Positions 9,498 to 18,089 of a stretch of DNA of 64,000 nt are shown piece after piece. Numbering within the stretch: the first letter of the stretch is position 1; the number at the start of each line of letters is the position of its first letter. The notes under the pieces were generated by a model, which did not search any database, was not told the DNA's origin, and saw only the letters and a list, made by a program, of their open reading frames with translations. The stretch comes from Sphingomonas gei. GTDB taxonomy: Bacteria > Pseudomonadota > Alphaproteobacteria > Sphingomonadales > Sphingomonadaceae. The position numbers and the translations under genes were made by a program. Location: positions 248,001 to 312,000 of the forward strand of contig NZ_SRXT01000005.1 of the NCBI RefSeq assembly GCF_004792685.1, given 5' to 3'.

Positions 9498-9524
9498 ATC
9501 CTCCCCCGCTGCGCGAGGGAGGAT
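9498..9524. repeat. Short hairpin repeat, family D
   Basis: Perfect 8-bp arms ATCCTCCC / GGGAGGAT separated by 11 bases, four bases beyond the purK stop codon. A second copy lies at 63825-63854, also at the 3' end of a minus-strand gene. Probably a dispersed 3'-end repeat that also limits read-through between the convergent genes. Confidence 0.6.
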
Positions 9525-9527
9525 GGG

Positions 9528-10598
9528 TCAGCGCTTCACCCGCGTCAAATGCCCCATCTTGCGCCCCGGCCGGGCATTGCCCTTGCCGTAGAGGTGCAGG
9601 TGCGTTCCCGGCTCGGCGAGCAGTTCGGGCCATTGGTCGGCGTCGCTGCCGATCAGATTGATCATCTCGACATGGCTGCCGGTAAGCGCAGTGCTGCCCA
9701 GCGGCAGCCCGCAGATCGCGCGGATATGGTTCTCGAATTGCGACGTCTCGGCGCCCTCGATCGTCCAATGCCCCGAATTGTGCACCCGCGGCGCCATTTC
9801 GTTGAACACCGGCCCGTCCTCGGTCGCGAAGAATTCGAGGGTCAGCACCCCGACATGGCCGAGTGCCTCGGCCACGCGCCCGGCCAGCGTCGCGGCCTCG
9901 GCCCAGTGGCGCGCGATCTCGGCAGGAGCGGGGAGCGTAGAGCGCGCGAGGATGCCGTCCTTATGCTCGTTCCACGGCGGCGGGTAGCTGGTCAGCGCGC
10001 CATCGAGCCCGCGCACGGTGATGATCGAGAATTCGTGGCTGAAGTGCACGAAGCCTTCGAGGATCGCCGGCCGCTCGCCGATATCGGCCCAGGCAGCCTC
10101 GACTTCGCCGGCCTCGCGGATGCGCACCTGGCCCTTGCCGTCATAGCCCAATCGCAGCGTCTTGAGGATCGCGGGGGCACCGATCCGATCGATCGCGGCC
10201 TTGAGCTCCTCCAGCGTCGACACCGGCGCCCATGGGGCGGTGCGCCCGCCGAGCGCGCCGACGAACGCCTTTTCGCGCGCGCGATCCTGCGCGATCGACA
10301 GGCTCTGCGGACCAGGGCGCACCGGCACCTTGCCCGAGAGATATTCGACCGGTCCGATCGCGATATTCTCGAACTCATAGGTCACGACGTCGGTCTGGTC
10401 GGCGACTTCGTCGAGAACGATGCGGCTGTGATAATCGGCGCGGGTGTAGCTGGAGGCGGTCTGCGCGGCGACGCTCTCGGCATCGGGCGCTAGCACGTGG
10501 GTGCGATAGCCGAGCTGTGCCGCGGCGACCGCGAGCATCCGCCCGAGCTGGCCGCCGCCGAGGATTCCGATCATCGATCCGGGAGGCAATACGCTCAT
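9528..10598 (-). CDS. purK: N5-carboxyaminoimidazole ribonucleotide synthase PurK
   Basis: A 356-aa ATP-grasp enzyme of purine synthesis that converts AIR, ATP and bicarbonate to N5-CAIR, the substrate of PurE. The N-terminal Rossmann-like [13 protein letters not shown], the ATP-grasp segment [14 protein letters not shown], and the metal-binding [18 protein letters not shown] near residues 265-280 are diagnostic. The start at 10598 gives an ATGA overlap with the purE stop, indicating translational coupling; upstream codons in frame lie inside purE. The pair is the standard class I purEK arrangement. Confidence 0.97.
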   Translation of the reverse strand: MSVLPPGSMIGILGGGQLGRMLAVAAAQLGYRTHVLAPDAESVAAQTASSYTRADYHSRIVLDEVADQTDVVTYEFENIAIGPVEYLSGKVPVRPGPQSLSIAQDRAREKAFVGALGGRTAPWAPVSTLEELKAAIDRIGAPAILKTLRLGYDGKGQVRIREAGEVEAAWADIGERPAILEGFVHFSHEFSIITVRGLDGALTSYPPPWNEHKDGILARSTLPAPAEIARHWAEAATLAGRVAEALGHVGVLTLEFFATEDGPVFNEMAPRVHNSGHWTIEGAETSQFENHIRAICGLPLGSTALTGSHVEMINLIGSDADQWPELLAEPGTHLHLYGKGNARPGRKMGHLTRVKR

Positions 10599-11080
10599 TC
10601 GGGGTCGGTCGCCACGCTGTCGGTCTGCGCCGCACGCCACGCCTTGAGCCGGTCGGCGAGCGCGTCGTCCGATGTCGCGAGGATCGCCGCGGCGAGCAGG
10701 CCTGCGTTGATCGCGCCGGGCTTGCCGATCGCCAGCGTGCCGACGGGTACGCCGCCGGGCATCTGGACGATCGAATAGAGGCTGTCGACGCCCTTCAACG
10801 CCTTGGATTCGACCGGCACGCCGAGCACCGGCAGATGCGTCATCGACGCCGCCATCCCGGGCAGATGCGCCGCGCCGCCTGCGCCGGCGATCACCACCTT
10901 GAGCCCGCGGTCGGCGGCGGTGTGGGCATAATCGTAGAGCCGCTGCGGGGTGCGATGCGCCGAGACGACCTTGGTCTCGTGCGCCACGCCGAGTTCGTCG
11001 AGCACGCGCGACGCATGGCGCATCGTCTCCCAGTCGGACGTGCTGCCCATGATGATGCCGACTTTAGTTGCGTCCGACAT
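10595..11080 (-). CDS. purE: 5-(carboxyamino)imidazole ribonucleotide mutase PurE
   Basis: A 161-aa octameric class I PurE that moves the carboxyl group of N5-CAIR to give CAIR. The signature [13 protein letters not shown] (substrate-binding SxSD loop) is at residues 8-20, SAHRTPQRL near 41 and the [10 protein letters not shown] loop with the catalytic histidine near 69-78. Overlaps purK by four bases and forms an operon with it. Length matches the bacterial class I family. Confidence 0.98.
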   Translation of the reverse strand: MSDATKVGIIMGSTSDWETMRHASRVLDELGVAHETKVVSAHRTPQRLYDYAHTAADRGLKVVIAGAGGAAHLPGMAASMTHLPVLGVPVESKALKGVDSLYSIVQMPGGVPVGTLAIGKPGAINAGLLAAAILATSDDALADRLKAWRAAQTDSVATDPE

Positions 11081-11146
11081 GCCTGCCCCGTGTTGCGGAA
11101 GCGCGGTTGTTAGTGGGGGAGGGGGGAGAGGGCAACATGCTTGAGC

Positions 11147-11168
11147 TCCCTCCCCTGAAGGGGAAGGA
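11147..11168. other. Hairpin downstream of gpmA
   Basis: Nine-bp arms (TCCCTCCCC / GGGGAAGGA, one G-T wobble) around a TGAA loop, ten bases past the gpmA stop on the minus strand. No T-run follows in either direction, so it may be a 3' stabilising hairpin rather than an intrinsic terminator. Confidence 0.4.
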
Positions 11169-11177
11169 CTAAGAAAA

Positions 11178-11864
11178 TCACCGCTCGCTCAGATAATAGC
11201 GATCGGTCGCCACCAGCGCCTCGTCGAGCTCGTAGACGATCGGCTGACCGGTCGGGATCTCGAGGTTGACGATCTCCTCGTCGGGGATCCCCGAGAGATG
11301 CTTGACCAAAGCCCGCAGCGAATTGCCGTGCGCCGAGACCAGCACCCGCTTGCCCGCGCGGATCTCCGGCGCGATCCGCTCTTCCCAATAGGGCAGCACG
11401 CGCGCGATCGTGTCCTTGAGGCTTTCGGTCTGCGGGATCGGCACGCCCTTGTAGCGTTCGTCCCTCGCCAGATCCCAGGCTGAACCTTCCTCGGGCAGCG
11501 GCGGCGGGATGTCGAAGCTGCGCCGCCAGATCTTGACCTGGTCGTCGCCGTGCAGCGCCGCGGTCTCGGCCTTGTTGAGCCCCGTCAGCCCGCCATAATG
11601 GCGCTCGTTCAATTTCCAGCTCTTCTCGGTGGGCAGCCACAGCCGCCCCATCGCCTCGAGCGCGAGGTTGAGCGTCTTGATCGCGCGGCTCTGGAAGCTG
11701 GTGAAGGTCAGGTCGAAGTCGAGCCCCTTCTCCTTGAGCAGCTCGCCCGCCGCCCAGGCTTCCTGGACGCCCAATTCGGTCAGGTCGACGTCCCACCAGC
11801 CGGTGAAGCGATTCTCGAGGTTCCACGCCGACTGGCCGTGGCGGATCAGGACGAGCTTGGTCAT
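11178..11864 (-). CDS. gpmA: 2,3-bisphosphoglycerate-dependent phosphoglycerate mutase
   Basis: A 228-aa cytosolic glycolytic enzyme interconverting 3- and 2-phosphoglycerate through a phosphohistidine. The catalytic [18 protein letters not shown] (His9) opens the protein; [12 protein letters not shown] and the second histidine in [16 protein letters not shown] are present. Length matches the shorter dPGM form. The ATG at 11864 is the only sensible start. Together with pyk at 18-19.6 kb it is one of two lower-glycolysis genes in the window, but the two are not linked in an operon. Confidence 0.97.
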   Translation of the reverse strand: MTKLVLIRHGQSAWNLENRFTGWWDVDLTELGVQEAWAAGELLKEKGLDFDLTFTSFQSRAIKTLNLALEAMGRLWLPTEKSWKLNERHYGGLTGLNKAETAALHGDDQVKIWRRSFDIPPPLPEEGSAWDLARDERYKGVPIPQTESLKDTIARVLPYWEERIAPEIRAGKRVLVSAHGNSLRALVKHLSGIPDEEIVNLEIPTGQPIVYELDEALVATDRYYLSER

Positions 11865-11897
11865 CTAGGGCTCCGGTTCCGGGGGCCGACCCTCAAC

Positions 11898-11986
11898 CCG
11901 TTCGGGCTGAGCTTGTCGAAGCCCTGTTCTTTTGCACCGCGCTGATAGAAAGAAAAACAGTGCTTCGACAAGCTCAGCACGAACGG
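11898..11986. repeat. Long intergenic inverted repeat, family A (copy 1)
   Basis: Arms of about 25 bases with the core CTGAGCTTGTCGAAG / CTTCGACAAGCTCAG, opening with CGTTCG and closing with CGAACGG; the inner flanks (CCTGTTCTT / AAGAAAAACAG) extend the stem. Other copies are at 20374, 28084 and 46671. The right end runs into GGAG, the ribosome-binding site of the next gene. Confidence 0.85.
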
Positions 11987-11993
11987 AGTTGTT

Positions 11994-12713
11994 ATGGCGA
12001 TCGCAAGACAAACGATCCTCTATGACGGGCCGGGCGGTCCGTTCGAGGGTGTCGCGGCTTGGGAGGACGCTGTCGAGGGCACGCGCCCCTGCGTGCTCGT
12101 CCTGCCGAACGTGCTCGGGCAGAAGGAAGCCGACAATCTCAAGGCCGATGCGCTCGCCGCGCTCGGCTATGTCGCGCTCGTCGCCGATGTCTTCGGGCAG
12201 GGCAAGCGCACCACGCTGCAATCCGACGACCGCAGCCGCTACATGGACGAACTCAACGCCGATCGCCCGCTGCTCCGTGACCGGCTCGCGGCTTCTCTGG
12301 CGGCATTGAAAGCCCTGCCGCAGGCCGATCCGGAAAAGGCGGCCGCGATCGGCTTCTGCTTCGGTGGCAAGTGCGTGCTCGACATGGCGCGCGCCGGGCT
12401 GGGCATCCTCGGCGGGGTGTCGTTTCACGGCGTCTATGACCCGCCGAGCTATCCGAGCGTGGTGCCGATCGCGGCGAAGCTGCTGATCTGCCATGGCTGG
12501 GACGACCCGATCTCGCCGCCCGAGGCGACCGTCGCGCTGGCCAACGAACTCACCCAAAGCGGCGCGGACTGGCAGCTTCACGCGTATGGCCATGCCGGCC
12601 ATGCCTTCACCGATTCCGGAAGGGCAGGGCCGGGCGATATCGCCTACGAGCCGCGCGCCGATCGTCGCAGCTGGCGCGCGATGACCGACTTCCTCGAGAG
12701 GCTGTTCGCCTGA
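11994..12713 (+). CDS. Dienelactone hydrolase family protein
   Basis: A 239-aa alpha/beta hydrolase. The nucleophile elbow GFCFGGKC places Cys122 as nucleophile (dienelactone-hydrolase style rather than serine), with an aspartate in CHGWDDPISP and a histidine in HAYGHAGHAF completing the triad. No signal peptide, so cytosolic. The ATG at 11994 has its GGAG site formed by the end of the family A repeat. The neighbours (gpmA, antiporter) give no pathway clue, so activity on a chlorocatechol-type lactone is not implied; many such proteins are general carboxylesterases. Confidence 0.9.
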   Translation: MAIARQTILYDGPGGPFEGVAAWEDAVEGTRPCVLVLPNVLGQKEADNLKADALAALGYVALVADVFGQGKRTTLQSDDRSRYMDELNADRPLLRDRLAASLAALKALPQADPEKAAAIGFCFGGKCVLDMARAGLGILGGVSFHGVYDPPSYPSVVPIAAKLLICHGWDDPISPPEATVALANELTQSGADWQLHAYGHAGHAFTDSGRAGPGDIAYEPRADRRSWRAMTDFLERLFA

Positions 12714-12741
12714 ATCGCTTTCTGATGCGTTGGCGCGCGTA

Positions 12742-14280
12742 ATGACCTTTTTCGAAAGCCTCGTCGCGCTGCTGCTCCTGGCGGTCATATTGCTGCAGGT
12801 CGCGCGGCGGACCTGGATTCCCTATCCGACGATGCTCGCCACCGCGGGGGTTATCGTCGCATTGGTGCCGGGAAGCCCGGAGATCGCAATCGACGGGCAT
12901 ACCATGCTGGCGCTGTTCATCGCGCCGGTGCTGCTCGACGCCGCATTCGACTTTCCGCTCGCCGCCGTACGCAAATTGTGGCGCCCGCTGGTCGCGCTCG
13001 CGGTGGTTGCTGTGCTGTTGACCACTGCCGTAGTGGCGTGGATCGGCTGGGCATTCGCCGGGCTTCCGCTCGCTGCCGCGATCACCCTAGGGGCGATCGT
13101 CGCGCCCCCCGATGCCGCCGCCGCGACCACGGTGCTGCGCTCGGCGTCGCTCCCGCGGCGCACGACGCAGGTGCTCACCGGCGAGAGCCTGCTCAACGAT
13201 GCGACGTCCTTGTTGCTGTTCAGTGCCGCCGTCGCGATTCAAAGCCATGGCACGATCGACGGCGTGGTCGGGCTGCAATTGGGACTGGCGGTTCCCGGCG
13301 GGATCGCGCTCGGGCTGGCGATGGCGTGGGGGTTCCGCTTCATCATTCCGCACACGCGCGGCTCGTTCGGCGGCAATCTGCTCGAATTCGTCAACACCTT
13401 CGTCGCCTGGCTGATCGCCGAGCGGCTCGGGCTGTCGGCAGTATTGTGCGTCGTCACCATGGCGATGTTCATCGCCAACGATCCGCGCATGAAGATCCAT
13501 GCGCGCGATCGCGTCCAGTCGTTCGCGGTGTGGGGCGTCGCGGTGTTCGTGCTCAACGTCGTCGCGTTCCTGATGATGGGGATGCAGGCGCATTCGATCA
13601 TCGGCGCGATGACTCCCGATCGGCTGCGCGAGGCCGCGAGAGTCGCGGCGATGGTCGTCGCCGGCGTCATCGTCACCCGCTTGGTCTGGGTGCTGATCTA
13701 TAACCGGCTGGCGGCGCGGTTCGCGTGGCTGCGCGGCGAGGCCAGCCCGGCGAGCTTCACGCAGGCGGTGGTGATCGGATGGTGCGGGATGCGCGGGCTG
13801 GTCACCCTCGCCACGGCCTTCGCGCTGCCCCGAGATTTCCCGCAGCGCGACCTCATCGTCCTCTCGGCGTTCGCCGTGGTGCTCGCCACCTTGGTATTGC
13901 AGGGCCTCACGCTCTCGCCGCTGATCCGTCTGCTCGGACTGAACGAGGATGACGATCATGCGGAGCGCGTGGAGGCGCAACGCGCGCTCGCCGACGCGGC
14001 CCTCAAAGCCGTGGCCGGTCCGCAGGGGCGCGTCGCCGACGAGATACGCCGCCAGTTCGAGATCGATCGCAGCGCGGTCGACGGCGGCGAGGCGTGCGGC
14101 GACTTCCTCGCGCGCCAGCGGCTCAAGCTGAAGGCGATCACCGCGCAGCGCGCGCGGCTCCACGCTTTGCGCGACGAGGATGCGATCGGCGCGGAGGAAT
14201 TCGAGCGGCTGCAGGAGGCGCTCGACTGGCACGAGCTCGCCATCGGCACCGCCGAGCAGCGGACGATCGAGGAGGGTTAG
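12742..14280 (+). CDS. CPA1-type cation/proton antiporter (NhaP-like)
   Basis: A 512-aa inner-membrane exchanger, probably Na+(K+)/H+. About 12 hydrophobic helices fill residues 1-400; the conserved GAIVAPPDAAA turn and GESLLNDATSLLLF helix near residue 145-160 mark the ion-binding core of CPA1 members. A charged cytosolic tail of about 100 residues (from NEDDDHAERVEAQ on) is helical and may regulate activity. I prefer ATG at 12742 over an in-frame TTG at 12730; neither has a clear Shine-Dalgarno. Its TAG stop overlaps the TAA of the convergent GNAT gene. Confidence 0.9.
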   Translation: MTFFESLVALLLLAVILLQVARRTWIPYPTMLATAGVIVALVPGSPEIAIDGHTMLALFIAPVLLDAAFDFPLAAVRKLWRPLVALAVVAVLLTTAVVAWIGWAFAGLPLAAAITLGAIVAPPDAAAATTVLRSASLPRRTTQVLTGESLLNDATSLLLFSAAVAIQSHGTIDGVVGLQLGLAVPGGIALGLAMAWGFRFIIPHTRGSFGGNLLEFVNTFVAWLIAERLGLSAVLCVVTMAMFIANDPRMKIHARDRVQSFAVWGVAVFVLNVVAFLMMGMQAHSIIGAMTPDRLREAARVAAMVVAGVIVTRLVWVLIYNRLAARFAWLRGEASPASFTQAVVIGWCGMRGLVTLATAFALPRDFPQRDLIVLSAFAVVLATLVLQGLTLSPLIRLLGLNEDDDHAERVEAQRALADAALKAVAGPQGRVADEIRRQFEIDRSAVDGGEACGDFLARQRLKLKAITAQRARLHALRDEDAIGAEEFERLQEALDWHELAIGTAEQRTIEEG

Positions 14281-14732
14281 AGCACCCGCGACAGGAAGCG
14301 GCTGAACGGGTCTGCCTTATAGTCGGCGAACGGCGCGCATTCGGTGAAGCCGAACTGGCGGTAGAGGGCATGTGCGGCGTCGAAGGCCTCGCCCGATCCG
14401 GTTTCGAGACTCAGCCGTTTGTAACCCCGCGCGCGCGCCACGCCGAGGATGTGCGACACCAACGCGGCGCCGGTGCCGCGCCGCAGATGCTCCGCCGCAG
14501 TGCGCATCGACTTGATCTCGCCATGCTGCGAATCGAGCTGCTTGAGCGCGGCGCAGCCGAGCAGATCCTCGCCGTCCCATGCCGACCAGAAGGTCACGCC
14601 CGGCGCGCGCAACCCGGAAAGGTCGAGGAAGTGGCAGCTGTCTTTAGGCGAGTTCGCGAGCATTCCCTGAAAATGCACGTTGAGCAGTGCGACGACCTGC
14701 GGGTCGTCCAGTCCCCCCTCGCGGATTTCCAT
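14277..14732 (-). CDS. GNAT family N-acetyltransferase (YsnE-like)
   Basis: A 151-aa acetyltransferase. The acetyl-CoA loop is LRRGTGAALVSHILGVARARG (R-x-x-G-x-G/A) in the middle, followed by YKRLSLETG and the motif B ALYRQFGFTEC. The LLGCAALKQLD strand and EIKSMRT resemble the putative acetyltransferase YsnE/YjcF group. Start at 14732 shares one base with the stop of the upstream carboxypeptidase (TGATG), so it is the last gene of a three-gene operon. Its 3' end overlaps the antiporter's stop by four bases on the opposite strand. Substrate unknown. Confidence 0.88.
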   Translation of the reverse strand: MEIREGGLDDPQVVALLNVHFQGMLANSPKDSCHFLDLSGLRAPGVTFWSAWDGEDLLGCAALKQLDSQHGEIKSMRTAAEHLRRGTGAALVSHILGVARARGYKRLSLETGSGEAFDAAHALYRQFGFTECAPFADYKADPFSRFLSRVL

Positions 14733-15850
14733 CAGATTTCGTCGATCATGCCGGCGAGGGTGTCGAGGCAGGCATGCGCGAGGATCTTGCACCGCGCCGG
14801 CGACCACGCAAATTCGGGGTCGGCATTGGCGTCATGGTCCTTGAACGGCATTTCGAGCGTCATCGAGACCGCGCCGAAGCGCTCGGCCAATTGGTTGGTC
14901 GACATCGAGAGGTTTGCCTTGCCCGGCGCGGCCTTGTCATAGCCGAGGTCGAGCTGGAATTCGGGGGTGGTGTCGGCGAGGCGGCGCGCGAAATTGTAGA
15001 ATTTCTCGCCCAGTTCGTCGGTCCAGCTCGGAATGCCTTCGAAGCCCGCGAGGAAATTGGCGGGGATCGCCTCGTCGCCATGGACGTCCATCGCGAAATC
15101 GACACCGGTCTCGTCCATCCGGTTGCGCACCGCGAGGACTTCGGGGCTCTTTTCGGGAGTCGGCGAATGCCATTCGCGGTTGAGGTTGATCCCCGCGGCA
15201 TTGGTGCGAAGATGCCCGCGGCGCGACCCGTCGGGGTTCATGTTCGGCACGATGTGGAAGGTCGCCTTCTGGCGCAGCGCGTGCGCGGTCCGGTCGTCGA
15301 GGTCGACCAGTTTCTCGATCGCGCCTTCGATCCACCATTCGGCCATCGTCTCGCCGGGATGCTGGCGGGCATAGAGCCACACTTGCTTGGGGCCTTCGCC
15401 CAGGCTCAGATAGTCGATCGGCTGCCCATCGAGGGTCTGGCCGAGTTCGCGATGGCTGACGCCCGGCTGCGCGGCGATTCGCGTCACCAGATCGTGATGC
15501 CGCTCCATCGAATAAGGCGCGAAATAGGCGAACCAGACCAGGTCGGTGTCGATCGTGCGGGTGAAGCTCAGCACGCCGCCCGCATAATCGGTGTCGGTGG
15601 TCCGCCAATTCTCGCGGTCGGTGCTCCAGCGCGTCCGGTAGCCCGGCCAGCCGAACGGATAGGCCGAGCCGCCGGCGTTGAGGATGCGGAAAGTCAGCGT
15701 GCGGCCCTTCGCCCCCGCCAGCCGGAAATGGAACCACTGGTAGAAGTCGGACAAGTGATCCTTGGCGATCTCGAGATCGACTCGGTCGCCGTCGATTGCC
15801 ACCACGCGAATATTGCCGGCGTCGAATGCGGCGTTGATCTGGATGCTCAT
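14732..15850 (-). CDS. M14-type cytosolic carboxypeptidase
   Basis: A 372-aa zinc carboxypeptidase of the CCP/AGBL-like group found in bacteria. An N-terminal beta-sandwich of about 115 residues precedes the M14 catalytic domain. Zinc ligands are visible as ARQHPGETMAEW (H-x-x-E) and DVHGDEAIP (H), with the substrate arginine region NPDGSRRGHLRTNAAGINLNR and a late catalytic glutamate in SMTLEMPFKDH. No signal peptide. Start overlaps the DUF4136 gene stop by ATGA. In eukaryotes relatives remove glutamates from tubulin; the bacterial target is unknown. Confidence 0.93.
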   Translation of the reverse strand: MSIQINAAFDAGNIRVVAIDGDRVDLEIAKDHLSDFYQWFHFRLAGAKGRTLTFRILNAGGSAYPFGWPGYRTRWSTDRENWRTTDTDYAGGVLSFTRTIDTDLVWFAYFAPYSMERHHDLVTRIAAQPGVSHRELGQTLDGQPIDYLSLGEGPKQVWLYARQHPGETMAEWWIEGAIEKLVDLDDRTAHALRQKATFHIVPNMNPDGSRRGHLRTNAAGINLNREWHSPTPEKSPEVLAVRNRMDETGVDFAMDVHGDEAIPANFLAGFEGIPSWTDELGEKFYNFARRLADTTPEFQLDLGYDKAAPGKANLSMSTNQLAERFGAVSMTLEMPFKDHDANADPEFAWSPARCKILAHACLDTLAGMIDEI

Positions 15851-16458
15851 TTGACCGTGGTAGTCACCCCGGACTCGCCTGGGAAGTCCCTGAACAACGC
15901 CTGGGCGAGCCGTGCCGCCGCCTCACGCGGATCGCTGCCCGGCTTGCCGCTCACCGATTCGGTGACCGCGCGGCCTTCCCATACCGTGGTGTTGTCGCTG
16001 CGCCGGCGCAGCTGGACCGCGAGTTCGGTGCCGGTCACTTCGCGGGTCTTGCCGCCGATGCCGAACGACAGTCCGCCGCCGAGTCCCACGCCGCCGCCGC
16101 GCCGCCCGCCGCTGATTCCGCCGCCGCCGAGCCCGATCGAGACGGGCGGCTGCTCGCGATAGCTGCCGCGCGAGGCACGCGTGAACGACACCGCCGCGAT
16201 ATAGCCTGAAGCCATGTCGCTGCGCGACCGGACATAGCTGAGCCGCTCGAGCTCGGTGGCAACTGCGTCGGCATAGAGCTGATATTCGGGGCTGATCTGC
16301 GCCGCGCCGGTCATCGGCTCGACTGCCACGGTGGTGCGCTCCAGCGGCTGGCCGAGATGGTAGCGCGTGACTTCCACCGGCGCGGTGCGCGTGCTGGTGG
16401 TGCAGCCGCCCGCGAGCAAAGCGGCGCCCGCCACTGCGATGCTGAGAACCTTGTTCAC
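15847..16458 (-). CDS. DUF4136 domain lipoprotein
   Basis: A 203-aa envelope protein. The GTG at 16458 follows AGGAGG with an 8-base spacing and starts a lipoprotein signal (VNKVLSIAVAGAALLAGGC; the lipid-modified Cys at about residue 20 has a slightly unusual AGG before it). The remainder fits DUF4136: E-Y-LYADAVATELERLSY, then a glycine-rich loop GLGGGGISGGRRGGGVGLGG and a strand-rich C-terminus (TELAVQLRRRSDNTTVWEGRA) close to a dinucleotide-repeat-like low-complexity stretch. First gene of a DUF4136-M14-GNAT operon with overlapping stops and starts. Biological role unknown. Confidence 0.82.
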   Translation of the reverse strand: MNKVLSIAVAGAALLAGGCTTSTRTAPVEVTRYHLGQPLERTTVAVEPMTGAAQISPEYQLYADAVATELERLSYVRSRSDMASGYIAAVSFTRASRGSYREQPPVSIGLGGGGISGGRRGGGVGLGGGLSFGIGGKTREVTGTELAVQLRRRSDNTTVWEGRAVTESVSGKPGSDPREAAARLAQALFRDFPGESGVTTTVK

Positions 16459-16619
16459 GGGGTACGCCTCCTGTCTCGCGGGGAGAACACCCCGCCGCAG
16501 TTCAACCCTGCCCTGTGGGAGTCGGTTCCACAAGGGCGCCAGCGCCTTGACTTGGGCGTGCTCCCCCATTAGGCGGGCGCCTCTTTTCCAGCATCAGATA
16601 TTTGAGAAGCGAATCGGTC

Positions 16620-16745
16620 ATGAAGATCGTGAATTCATTGAAGTCGCTCAAGGGTCGCCACCGCGACAACCGCGTGATTCGTCGCCGCGGGCGGATCTAC
16701 GTGATCAACAAGACCAACCGCCGGTTCAAAGCCCGCCAGGGCTGA
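16620..16745 (+). CDS. rpmJ: 50S ribosomal protein L36, zinc-free (C-) form
   Basis: A 41-aa protein, [20 protein letters not shown] followed by a basic tail ending [12 protein letters not shown]. It is the YkgO-type L36 in which the four zinc-binding Cys/His residues of the canonical form are missing. The protein sits in the large ribosomal subunit near 23S rRNA helices. Start ATG at 16620; stop TGA at 16743. In many sphingomonads this is the only L36; in organisms with two copies the C- form is used under zinc limitation. Whether a second copy exists cannot be told from this window. A HAD gene begins 8 bp downstream. Confidence 0.97.
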   Translation: MKIVNSLKSLKGRHRDNRVIRRRGRIYVINKTNRRFKARQG

Positions 16746-16753
16746 TTTCGGCC

Positions 16754-17368
16754 GTGGGGACGCCGTCCGCCGTCATCTTCGATGTCGGCAACGTCCTTTT
16801 CGACTGGCAGCCGCGGAAATTGTACGAGCGTCTGATCGAGGACGATCAGGCGCTCGACGCGTTTCTGGCGAATGTCGTCACCAAGGACTGGCATTTCCAG
16901 CACGACGCCGGCCGTCCCTTCGCCGAGACCTCGGCGGAGCTTGCCTCCGCACATCCCGAGCATGCCGAGCTGATCCAGGCTTGGGGGCCGCGTTTCAACG
17001 AGACGCTCGAGGACCCCGTACCCGGCATGCCCGAGATCGTCCGGGCGCTCGATGCCGCCGGCGTGCCCTTGTTCGCGATCACCAATTTCTCGGGCGAGTT
17101 CTGGCGCGCCTGGGCGCCGCTGCATGCCGAATTGTTCGATCGCTTCCGCGACATCCTGGTCTCGGGCGACGAGAAGCTGGTGAAGCCGGATCCCGCGATC
17201 TACGCGCTGGCGCTCGGTCGGTTTGGCCTGGAAGGGCCCGACGCAGTGTTCGTCGACGACAGCGCCGCCAATATAGACGGTGCCAACGCTGCAGGCATCC
17301 ACGGCGTGCTGTTCACATCTGCCGAGGACTTCCGCGCCGAACTGGTGCGGCTGGGATTGCTTGCCTGA
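16754..17368 (+). CDS. HAD family hydrolase (phosphatase-like)
   Basis: A 204-aa haloacid-dehalogenase-superfamily protein. Motif I is FDVGNVLFDW (a phosphatase-like DxG variant where the second aspartate of DxD is replaced by G/N, as in YihX-type subfamily members), motif II is ITNFSG, motif III the lysine in EKLVKPDPAIY and motif IV VFVDDSAANI. This pattern resembles the YihX/HAD-IA group of sugar-phosphatases. GTG start at 16754, 8 bp after rpmJ, so the two are likely co-transcribed. Physiological substrate unknown. Confidence 0.88.
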   Translation: MGTPSAVIFDVGNVLFDWQPRKLYERLIEDDQALDAFLANVVTKDWHFQHDAGRPFAETSAELASAHPEHAELIQAWGPRFNETLEDPVPGMPEIVRALDAAGVPLFAITNFSGEFWRAWAPLHAELFDRFRDILVSGDEKLVKPDPAIYALALGRFGLEGPDAVFVDDSAANIDGANAAGIHGVLFTSAEDFRAELVRLGLLA

Positions 17369-17380
17369 AGCTTCGTGCAG

Positions 17381-17397
17381 GTGTACACTGCGTACAC
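17381..17397. promoter_or_regulatory. Palindromic candidate operator of the toxin-antitoxin operon
   Basis: Perfect 6-bp arms GTGTAC and GTACAC with a 5-base spacer lie 14 bp before the antitoxin ATG and in front of its GGAGG site. Phd/YefM antitoxins bind short palindromes over their own promoters, which makes this the natural autoregulatory site; binding is inferred. Confidence 0.6.
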
Positions 17398-17410
17398 AAC
17401 GGAGGCAGCC

Positions 17411-17695
17411 ATGAAGATGTCCGTCCGCGAGGCCCGCGCCAATTTCGCAACCGCGCTCGAAGCCGCCGAGAAGGGCGAGCGCGTCACAATCACCAAGAAC
17501 GGCAAGGCCATCGCCGAGCTCGGTCCACCCCAGCAGCCCAAGAAGGGCTTCGACTTCGAACGCGCCGCGCGCGTCCGCAAGGAAATGGGGCTCGACAAGC
17601 TCGACTTCGATCCCTGGCCTGCAGAGTTCGATGACCCGGCGTTCAGCCGCAAGGTATTGGGTCTCGACAAGGACACTGACCTCGAGCCGCGATGA
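17411..17695 (+). CDS. Type II antitoxin, Phd/YefM family
   Basis: A 94-aa antitoxin. N-terminal MKMSVREARANFATALEAAE gives the Phd/YefM DNA-binding and dimerisation fold, with the typical GERVTITKNGKAIAEL strand pair; the C-terminal half (FERAARVRKEMGLDKLDFDP) is a charged, probably flexible toxin-wrapping segment. GGAGG lies 5 bases before ATG 17411; an in-frame GTG at 17375 would consume the palindrome and is rejected. The stop overlaps the PIN toxin start (ATGA). Confidence 0.92.
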   Translation: MKMSVREARANFATALEAAEKGERVTITKNGKAIAELGPPQQPKKGFDFERAARVRKEMGLDKLDFDPWPAEFDDPAFSRKVLGLDKDTDLEPR

Positions 17696-18087
17696 GGATC
17701 CTGCTCGACACGCATTTTCTGATCTGGCTGACGATCGATTTTGCCAATCTGAAGCTCCACGAGGTTCAGTTTCTCGGGGAGGGGCATGAGATTCTGGTGT
17801 CCAGCGTCTCGATCATCGAGATCCGGTTCAAATGGCGATCGCTGGACGCCAAGGGGCAGCCGAAGGGCCGGATGAGTGCACCAACCGCACTGGAGCTTGT
17901 CCGAGCCAATGATTTCGCGGTTATGGATTTGACCGCGGCCGATGTCGCGACCGCGCTGGAACCTTCGCTCGCGCACACCGATCCGTTCGACGAGCTTCTC
18001 CTGCTCCACGCCCAGCAACTCGGTGCCAAGCTGCTCACCCGGGATGGCGCGCTGCGCGACCATCCCGCGGCGTACAGCCTCGCCTGA
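17692..18087 (+). CDS. PIN domain toxin (VapC-type ribonuclease)
   Basis: A 131-aa toxin partner. The acidic residues of a PIN nuclease are in place: LLDTHFLIW (Asp), SIIEIRFKW (Glu), AHTDPFDELL (Asp) and LLTRDGALRDH (Asp). The LDTHxLIWL start and H-x-DPFDRLL core put it with the VapC proteins usually paired with Phd-type antitoxins. It would cleave tRNA or rRNA when free of antitoxin (family knowledge). The gene ends two bases before the convergent pyk stop, so pyk and the TA operon run into each other with no terminator between them. Confidence 0.93.
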   Translation: MRILLDTHFLIWLTIDFANLKLHEVQFLGEGHEILVSSVSIIEIRFKWRSLDAKGQPKGRMSAPTALELVRANDFAVMDLTAADVATALEPSLAHTDPFDELLLLHAQQLGAKLLTRDGALRDHPAAYSLA

Positions 18088-18089
18088 CC

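Noticed and set aside
12730..12741. TTG start four codons before the antiporter ATG
   Set aside because: No better ribosome-binding site and adds only MARV; ATG at 12742 preferred.
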